NCBI GenBank assembly: GCA_002708905.1
Contig: PAPM01000035.1
Coordinates: 186,001-250,000, forward strand
Direction of reading: 5' to 3'
DNA: 64,000 nucleotides
From: Pseudomonadales bacterium
GTDB taxonomy: Bacteria; Pseudomonadota; Gammaproteobacteria; Pseudomonadales; Ketobacteraceae
Position numbers and translations under genes: made by a program. The notes beneath the pieces were generated by a model. That model made no database searches. It was given only the letters and a program-made list of their open reading frames with translations, and was not told the DNA's origin. Below are positions 58,810-64,000 of the stretch, piece after piece. Each line of letters opens with the position of its first letter. Position 1 is the first letter of the stretch.

Positions 58810-59521
58810 GCAGGTGTTTCAATAAGGTGCTGGGTACATCGGTAATGATGCTGTCCACGCCGTAGTTTTGCAAACGGCGGGCAATATTGACCTCGTTCAC
58901 CGTCCAGGTGGATACCTCAAGACCTACAACATGTGCGCTATCAATCATCTCCGGCGTACAGCGGTGATGGTTAATGACCAAGTGGCTGCAATGATGGTTG
59001 AGACAAACGTCCACGGGATCCCGGGTGAATCGTTCCGCCACAAATCCACGGCGGATTCTCGGCGCCAGCCGATGCATGATGGACAGCATGTTCTGGTCTG
59101 CAGACGTGATAATGGCCCGGTGTTGCAATTGATGGCGCTGGATCAGCCCCAGCAGACCATGGCCGATTTTCAGCAGGATATCATTGGCAGCGGTTTTCAC
59201 TTCCAGCTGGATGCTTTTCAGATCGGGCCATTCCGCCAGGACAGATTCCAGGGTGGGAATCCCGGTAGTTTCCGGCCAATGGGGCAGGGGCAGTGAAGCG
59301 TCCATCTCCGCCAGCTCGGCAGCGGTAAAATCCAGCACGTTGCCTTTGTGGTTGGTCGTCCGGTTTACGGTGGTGTCGTGGAGCACGACCAACTGGTTAT
59401 CTTTGGATAAACGCACATCCAGTTCTACGTGGTTGATGCCCAGCTGGCGTAAATGGCGGAATCCTGCCGGGGTGTTTTCGGGTGCTTCCTTGCGTGCGCC
59501 GCGATGACCAATCAGAATCAT
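58793..59521 (-). CDS. Glycerophosphodiester phosphodiesterase
   Basis: A 242-residue cytoplasmic GDPD (UgpQ-like). GHRGARKEAPENT at the N-terminus holds the catalytic His6 and Arg7; ELDVRLSKD near residue 37 gives the metal-binding Glu-Asp, and a second His lies in VVLHD at about 48. It hydrolyses glycerophosphodiesters to glycerol 3-phosphate and an alcohol. No signal peptide. Downstream of aguB by 25 bases on the same strand. Confidence 0.92.
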   Translation of the reverse strand: MILIGHRGARKEAPENTPAGFRHLRQLGINHVELDVRLSKDNQLVVLHDTTVNRTTNHKGNVLDFTAAELAEMDASLPLPHWPETTGIPTLESVLAEWPDLKSIQLEVKTAANDILLKIGHGLLGLIQRHQLQHRAIITSADQNMLSIMHRLAPRIRRGFVAERFTRDPVDVCLNHHCSHLVINHHRCTPEMIDSAHVVGLEVSTWTVNEVNIARRLQNYGVDSIITDVPSTLLKHLHVEAQ

Positions 59522-59546
59522 AAAGAGTGCTCAGGCAATTGTGTGA

Positions 59547-60467
59547 TCAGGGCTTCAGAAAACGTTTGGTAAGACCACCATAGGCATCAATGCGGCGATC
59601 ACGGAAATAGGGCCAGATCCGGCGCAGGTATTCGGTGCGCTCCAGCTCGATATCCGCAAACAGGTATTGGGCGCTGTGGGAGTCGGCTTGCTCCAGGATG
59701 TCGCCCTGGGGTCCGGTAATAAAGCTGCCGCCCCAGAACTGGATGCCGTCGCTTTGTTCGGATGGGTCCAGCTCATGGCCGACACGGTTGGCCACAATAA
59801 CCGGTAGGTGATTGGCAACGGCATGGGAGCGCTGAATCAACGTCCAGGCGCCTTTCTGGCGTGCTTGCTCCGCATCCGTATCGTTAGGGTCCCACCCGAT
59901 GGCAGTGGGGTAGAGCAACAGGTCGGCTCCGGCCAGCGCCATCAGGCGGGCGGCTTCCGGATACCACTGATCCCAACAGACCAGTACGCCCAGCTTGCCG
60001 ATGCTGGTCTCAATAGGGGTAAAGCCACTTTCTCCGTTGAGCTTTTCTGCATCGCCAGGCGTGAAATAAAATTTCTCGTAGAAACCTGGGTCATCGGGAA
60101 TATGCATCTTGCGGTAAGATCCGCAGAAACTGCCGTCTTTGTCATAGACTACGGCGGTGTTGTGGAATACGCCGGGGGCGCGTTTTTCAAACAGGGAACC
60201 CACCAGCACCACATTGTATTTGCTTGCCATGGTGCTCAGCCGTTGGGCGCTGGGACCATCCAGCGGTTCGGCCAGATCAAATAACGAGGTGTCTTCCGTC
60301 TGGCAAAAGTAATGGGTGCAATGCAATTCCTGCAGCAACACCAGATCCGGTTTTGCTGCATCCACCAGTTCCTGTAACAGGCGTTCGGTCTCCGCCAGGC
60401 TCTTGTCTTTATCGGGCCAGGCCGGCTGTTGAATGACGGCCACGCGTATGGCATTGCTGTTACTCAT
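59547..60467 (-). CDS. aguB: N-carbamoylputrescine amidase AguB
   Basis: A 306-residue nitrilase-family enzyme with the Glu-Lys-Cys triad at Glu47 (LQELHC), Lys120 (YRKMHIPDD) and Cys164 (VCWDQWYPE). It hydrolyses N-carbamoylputrescine to putrescine, the second step of the agmatine route. The ATG at 60467 overlaps the aguA stop (ATGA); an open extension to 60572 lies inside aguA and is not used. Confidence 0.93.
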   Translation of the reverse strand: MSNSNAIRVAVIQQPAWPDKDKSLAETERLLQELVDAAKPDLVLLQELHCTHYFCQTEDTSLFDLAEPLDGPSAQRLSTMASKYNVVLVGSLFEKRAPGVFHNTAVVYDKDGSFCGSYRKMHIPDDPGFYEKFYFTPGDAEKLNGESGFTPIETSIGKLGVLVCWDQWYPEAARLMALAGADLLLYPTAIGWDPNDTDAEQARQKGAWTLIQRSHAVANHLPVIVANRVGHELDPSEQSDGIQFWGGSFITGPQGDILEQADSHSAQYLFADIELERTEYLRRIWPYFRDRRIDAYGGLTKRFLKP

Positions 60468-61489
60468 TTCAGGATCCCCTTGGGTAACTGCATAGTGGCA
60501 CAGTGGGGGCCACCATATTGCTTGATCAGGTTGTTGCCGGGCACGGTAACGATCCTTTTGCCGGGAAAGCATGTTTGCAAGGTCTTTACGGCCAGCTCAT
60601 CTTGCTCGCAGTTGAATACCGGAACAATCACGCTTTGGTTCAGTATCAGGAAATTAATGTAGCTTCCCGGCAGGCGTTTGCCGTCTTCATCGAACTGTGG
60701 GCTCGGAATATTGATGGGCACCAACTGATAGGGCGTCCCATCGGGCTGCCGGAACGCCTTCAGCTGAGTCTCCATTGCCTTTAACGGTGCAAAGTGGGGA
60801 TCATCTTCCGTATTGCATATGGCGTAGACAATGGTGCCGGCGTCACTGAAACGGGCGAGGTTGTCGATATGGCTGTCGGTGTCGTCACCAATCAAGGCGC
60901 CTTCGCTTAACCACAGGGTTCGGTTCAGGCCGAGTTTTTCCAGCACCAGCGCTTCGATTTGCTGTCGATCTTTGTCGGTGTTGCGATTGCTGCCCAACAG
61001 ACAGTGCTCTGTGGTCAACAGGGTGCCCTGTCCATCGGTCTCGATGCTGCCGCCCTCCAGCTCGAAGTCCATGGCATCCAATGCCACCTGCCAATGATCG
61101 GAAAGCCGCTGGTTGATGCCGTTATCCAGCGAGGCCTCGTATTTGTCACCCCAGCCGTTGAAGCGAAAATCCAGTAATTTATAGGTGTTTTCACCTTGTA
61201 AGGTGAGCGGACCGTAATCCCGGCACCAGGTGTCGTTGTAGGGTTGAATCACCAGGTCGGGTTGGTGCTCACAGTGGCCTTCCAACAATTGCTGAATATG
61301 GTCAAGGTGGGCTTCACCCTGACACAGGATTAATGGCGGAACCTCCCGGGATATGGCGCTTGCCAGGGCAACATAATCCTGTTCGATTGCGTCCAGCCAG
61401 GGTTGCCAATCGGTCGAGGCATGGGGCCACGCCATCATTACAGAGGCCTGCTCAGCCCATTCCGGGAGCAGTTGAAAATGCTTGGTCAT
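60464..61489 (-). CDS. aguA: Agmatine deiminase AguA
   Basis: A 341-residue peptidyl-arginine-deiminase fold enzyme converting agmatine to N-carbamoylputrescine. The TWCRDYGP motif near residue 87 and the C-terminal GGPHCATMQ with nucleophile Cys330 are family marks. It forms a translationally coupled pair with aguB for polyamine synthesis from arginine. No AguR-like regulator is adjacent. Confidence 0.94.
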   Translation of the reverse strand: MTKHFQLLPEWAEQASVMMAWPHASTDWQPWLDAIEQDYVALASAISREVPPLILCQGEAHLDHIQQLLEGHCEHQPDLVIQPYNDTWCRDYGPLTLQGENTYKLLDFRFNGWGDKYEASLDNGINQRLSDHWQVALDAMDFELEGGSIETDGQGTLLTTEHCLLGSNRNTDKDRQQIEALVLEKLGLNRTLWLSEGALIGDDTDSHIDNLARFSDAGTIVYAICNTEDDPHFAPLKAMETQLKAFRQPDGTPYQLVPINIPSPQFDEDGKRLPGSYINFLILNQSVIVPVFNCEQDELAVKTLQTCFPGKRIVTVPGNNLIKQYGGPHCATMQLPKGILK

Positions 61490-61566
61490 GTCGGTGGATA
61501 AAGGTAGTGGAAACGAGGCGGTAAAATAACGTAATACCGCCCCGGATTAAAGAGGGATCTGAGGTG

Positions 61567-61860
61567 CTAGTTGGTATGCAGTACGCTGTGGATGACGTGA
61601 TCGTACTCGAAATAAACGGTGTAATGATCATACACCCATCGGGTAATCGGAGGCTCACCCACTGCCGCTATTTTCTGACCGGGGGCACCAAACTGGTTGG
61701 ATACCTGATCCATGCTCATGCCGCTTCTGGGGCGGGCTTCGTTGGAGTAATCACTGCCTTGCTGACCTACGGGAACCGGAATGCTGACTTCTTCAGCCAG
61801 GGCGGAGGCACCGCAAATCAAGAGAAAACTGGCGATCAGGGGCTTCATCTTATTTGTCAT
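61567..61860 (-). CDS. Small exported protein of unknown function
   Basis: A 97-residue protein with a signal peptide (cleavage after ALA, about residue 22) and a conserved tail: GMSMDQVSNQFGAP, GEPPITRWVYDHYTVYFEYDHVIHSVL. That layout recalls small Pseudomonas periplasmic proteins and SmpA/OmlA-type domains. The start ATG at 61860 has an AAAGG upstream; the frame stays open to 62121 over the next gene. Function unknown. It ends 77 bases before aguA starts. Confidence 0.75.
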   Translation of the reverse strand: MTNKMKPLIASFLLICGASALAEEVSIPVPVGQQGSDYSNEARPRSGMSMDQVSNQFGAPGQKIAAVGEPPITRWVYDHYTVYFEYDHVIHSVLHTN

Positions 61861-61930
61861 GGTAAAGACCTTTTTTCGGCGGTTTGCCTTGAGTATCTTT
61901 TTAGTTATAGCAGATAAATCTTTGCTTTCG

Positions 61931-62506
61931 CTAATTGTTTTCATTGGAAGTATGGGATTGGTCACGAATCTCCCGGGATTGTAGCCGCCGGATGTGGCGC
62001 ACAATCTGTTTTCGATCCGGTTCCAGCAGCACTTCAAACTCCACACCCACCCGGTATATTGAAGGTTGTTCCTCAATTTTTTCACAGCTCTTGACGATGC
62101 CAATGGCGGCGATGGTGGCATAGCTGGGGAACAACACCATAATTACGTGCAGATAGCTGTCCAGAGGCAGCGCTGTGGCGTGATAGAACGAGATGCCCCC
62201 TTCGCTGAGGTTAATGGATTCCTTCTGGCTGATCTGCTTATCGTGGCTTACCAGGTACTTGGCGATCATGTCGATCTTCTCATCCAGGTAGCGCAAATAG
62301 GTGCCCAGGGCGCGGTTGCTGTCGCTGACCTGGCGCAGCAGCTCCCGGCTCTCGTTCTCGATGGCCTGCAATTGGCTTACGAGTAGCGCCTGGCGGGGAA
62401 TGTGGTAGGCCTCCCCATAGGGGTCATCCGATAGCAGGTGTTTCTCTATGGGGGTTTTGATGAGGTGAACCCGATCCTCGATACGGTAAAAGTCCCGTCG
62501 CTCCAT
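61931..62506 (-). CDS. PilZ domain protein (cyclic-di-GMP receptor)
   Basis: A 191-residue protein. RDFYR (Arg4 and Arg8) forms the RxxxR motif, and NLSEGG (99-104) forms the N-x-S-x-x-G motif of PilZ, so cyclic-di-GMP binding is expected. Between them lies a predicted helical insert (about 35-90), an arrangement in which the two ligand motifs are far apart in sequence. The RVGVEFEVLLEPDR strand closes the barrel. No membrane segment. Output unknown. Confidence 0.85.
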   Translation of the reverse strand: MERRDFYRIEDRVHLIKTPIEKHLLSDDPYGEAYHIPRQALLVSQLQAIENESRELLRQVSDSNRALGTYLRYLDEKIDMIAKYLVSHDKQISQKESINLSEGGISFYHATALPLDSYLHVIMVLFPSYATIAAIGIVKSCEKIEEQPSIYRVGVEFEVLLEPDRKQIVRHIRRLQSREIRDQSHTSNENN

Positions 62507-62577
62507 GTTTTGATTCCTAAGGGATTTTTAATTAAGTGTAGACCCTTTGGAGCCGGTTGTTCAGGGGCTGGATTCCG

Positions 62578-63477
62578 TCAGGCGACGCTCAAAAACGATT
62601 CCCCCGTCATTTTTTCTGAAACATCCCACAAACGCCGGGCAATGGTTTTATCGTTGGATCGTGGCGTGGAATAGGCCAGATCCGGTTTGCCCTGCATTTC
62701 CAGAAAGCCATTTGGACCGATATACTCGCCACCGCTCAGATCCGGTTGTGTGGCGGCACACAGTGTCGGAAGAGCACCTTTTTCCTGAGACTGGGAAAAC
62801 AGTGAGTTAAGGAGGCGGTTCACCGGCATGTACTGTTGCAGGTTAGTGTTGGAATACCCGGGGTGTACCGCAACCGCAATGACCCTGGAGCCTCGTGCTT
62901 GCAAGCGACGCTGTAATTCCTTGGCAAACATCAGGTTGGCCAGTTTACTTTGGCCATAGGCCTGCCAGCGGGAATAGCGGTTTTCCCAATTGAGATCCTT
63001 GAAACGGATATGGCCGAGTCGGTGGGCAACACTGCTTACCACTACAACCCGCCCGGCTTCGGCTTTCTCCAATAAAGGCAGCAGGCGAGCGGTGAGCGCG
63101 AAGTGTCCCAGGTGGTTGGTGCCAAACTGGCTCTCGAAGCCGTCTTTTGTTTTGCTGTAAGGCGGCGCCATCACACCCGCGTTATTCACCAGCACATCGA
63201 TATGATCGAACTGCTCTGTAACGGCCGCACTGAATGCCTTTACGGAATCCAGGCTCGATAGATCCAGGCTCATCAGGGTCAATTGGGCTCTGGGCGATTC
63301 CTGTAAGATTCGATTAATGGCGGCTTGGCCTTTCTGCTGATTTCGGCAAGCGAGGATAAGTCGTGCGCCCTTGGCGGCAAATACCCTGGCGGCTTCAAAG
63401 CCGATGCCGCTGTTGGCGCCGGTAATCAGGATAGTTTTATGGTTCAGGTTGGGGATCGAATCAATGGACCAGTGCAT
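62578..63477 (-). CDS. Short-chain dehydrogenase/reductase (retinol dehydrogenase-like)
   Basis: A 299-residue SDR. TGANSGIG (19-26) binds NAD(P), NNAG (99-102) stabilises the core, and Ser149/Ser150, Tyr175 and Lys179 (YGQSK) form the catalytic site. It resembles retinol-dehydrogenase/WW-domain oxidoreductase-type SDRs; the substrate is unknown. It is transcribed away from a tetR gene across a region with two palindromes, so repression by that regulator is likely. Confidence 0.9.
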   Translation of the reverse strand: MHWSIDSIPNLNHKTILITGANSGIGFEAARVFAAKGARLILACRNQQKGQAAINRILQESPRAQLTLMSLDLSSLDSVKAFSAAVTEQFDHIDVLVNNAGVMAPPYSKTKDGFESQFGTNHLGHFALTARLLPLLEKAEAGRVVVVSSVAHRLGHIRFKDLNWENRYSRWQAYGQSKLANLMFAKELQRRLQARGSRVIAVAVHPGYSNTNLQQYMPVNRLLNSLFSQSQEKGALPTLCAATQPDLSGGEYIGPNGFLEMQGKPDLAYSTPRSNDKTIARRLWDVSEKMTGESFLSVA

Positions 63478-63543
63478 GGCATCCTCCTTGGATCAGCGGG
63501 CTGTGGTCTTGGTATCGGTTTACGGTTTACACTCTAAATAAGT

Positions 63544-63578
63544 GACCAGTGGTCTCAAAAATAAAAGACCAACGGTCT
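63544..63578. promoter_or_regulatory. Paired TetR-type operators
   Basis: GACC-AGT-GGTC at 63544-63554 and AGACC-AAC-GGTCT at 63566-63578 share the same GACC-N3-GGTC core, with centres 23 bases apart. They lie between the divergent SDR (starting at 63477) and tetR (63643) genes, in a suitable place to control both. Confidence 0.65.
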
Positions 63579-63642
63579 TGTGTCAAACAGAAAGGGGTAA
63601 GGCAATGATTTTTAACGTTGTGGTCGTGATAGAATTGCGGCA

Positions 63643-64000
63643 ATGAAGTGTGTATCTGATTTCAAACGGGCTCGTCAGCCTGAACAAATTGAGCAGCGCA
63701 GGCGTGATATCCTCAATGCGGCGGCGACCTTGATGGCTGAAAAGGGCTTTGATCAGGTGAGCCTGAATGCCATCGCGCGCAGCGCCGGGGTCGCCAAATC
63801 CAACGTTTATCGTTATTTCGAAAGCAGGGAAGAAATATTTCTGACCTTATTGCGGCAGGATTGGGATGAGTGGTTGGTCCAGCTTGAGCGAGGGGTGGTT
63901 GGTCTGGAGGGAAGCGATGATATAGGCCGCTTTTCTGCGTTGGTGGCACGAACCATAGCCGCTTCGCCGCGCATGTGCGAGCTGGTTAGTGTGCTGGCTT
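63643..64000 (+). CDS. TetR family transcriptional regulator (3' end outside window)
   Basis: The first 119 codons are present and the frame is open to the window edge. The N-terminal helix-turn-helix covers about residues 17-65: RRRDILNAAATLMAEKGF, then SLNAIARSAGVAKSNVYRYF and SREEIF. The C-terminal ligand domain is truncated by the window. It is divergent from the SDR gene, with two matching palindromic sites between, so it probably represses the SDR and itself. Inducer unknown. Confidence 0.88.
   Translation, partial: MKCVSDFKRARQPEQIEQRRRDILNAAATLMAEKGFDQVSLNAIARSAGVAKSNVYRYFESREEIFLTLLRQDWDEWLVQLERGVVGLEGSDDIGRFSALVARTIAASPRMCELVSVLA

Overview
The window is a gene-dense bacterial chromosome segment of moderate GC content from a free-living gammaproteobacterium. 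From memory, the order wrbA-arsC-yihY, proS, aspS-yebC-ruvCAB-ybgC-tolQRAB-pal-cpoB-queE-queC-tRNA-Lys, nadA-bepA-tusA-perM-bcp-gcvR-dapA-bamC-purC closely follows the Pseudomonas aeruginosa chromosome around PA0948-PA1013. The gap-nqrABCDEF cluster and aguA/aguB are also Pseudomonas-like. Base composition and the Na+-pumping NADH dehydrogenase suggest a marine or hydrocarbon-associated Pseudomonadales/Oceanospirillales member (Alcanivorax/Ketobacter-like). That placement is inference only.

Layout. 1-1.5 kb (minus): RDD and DUF2069 membrane proteins, wrbA, arsC. 1.6-7.2 kb: yihY, a large uncharacterised protein with a possible PilZ-like tail, an alpha/beta hydrolase and class I fumarase. 7.3-9.3 kb: a tight three-gene signalling operon (CheY-like receiver, CheC-like protein, PAS-GGDEF cyclase). 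9.3-13.6 kb (minus): lytic transglycosylase, proS, an HU protein with a Lys/Ala-rich tail, and an Hpt/HD-GYP fusion. 13.7-25.7 kb (plus): fmdB-aspS-yebC, a candidate structured small RNA, ruvCAB, the complete Tol-Pal envelope operon and queE-queC. 25.8-35.1 kb: tRNA-Lys(TTT) and the nadA to purC block. 35.2-38.5 kb: an outer membrane protein, a reductase/SRPBCC pair and a CBS-domain protein. 38.7-45.4 kb: a 7TM cyclase, a patatin-like protein, a methyltransferase, an M48-like protein with a destroyed zinc site, and a TetR regulator. 45.7-54.9 kb: gap and a complete nqrABCDEF-apbE-nqrM cluster. 55-64 kb: sthA, a VanZ-like protein, a degenerate HD-GYP protein, a lipoprotein peptidase, GDPD, aguB/aguA, a small periplasmic protein, a PilZ protein, an SDR and a divergent TetR gene that runs off the window.

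Functionally, the window is dominated by housekeeping genes: tRNA charging, Holliday-junction resolution, outer-membrane integrity, queuosine, NAD, lysine and purine biosynthesis, and sodium-coupled respiration with its flavin transferase and maturation factor. Laid over this are several cyclic-di-GMP genes (two GGDEF cyclases, one intact-looking and one degenerate HD-GYP protein, one clear and one tentative PilZ protein). No insertion sequence, prophage, CRISPR array or integron was seen. The most interesting unexplained element is the structured, terminator-ended RNA candidate between yebC and ruvC. Other points of note are the M48 and HD-GYP pseudoenzymes, the Hpt/HD-GYP fusion and a paired palindromic operator between the last SDR and TetR genes.
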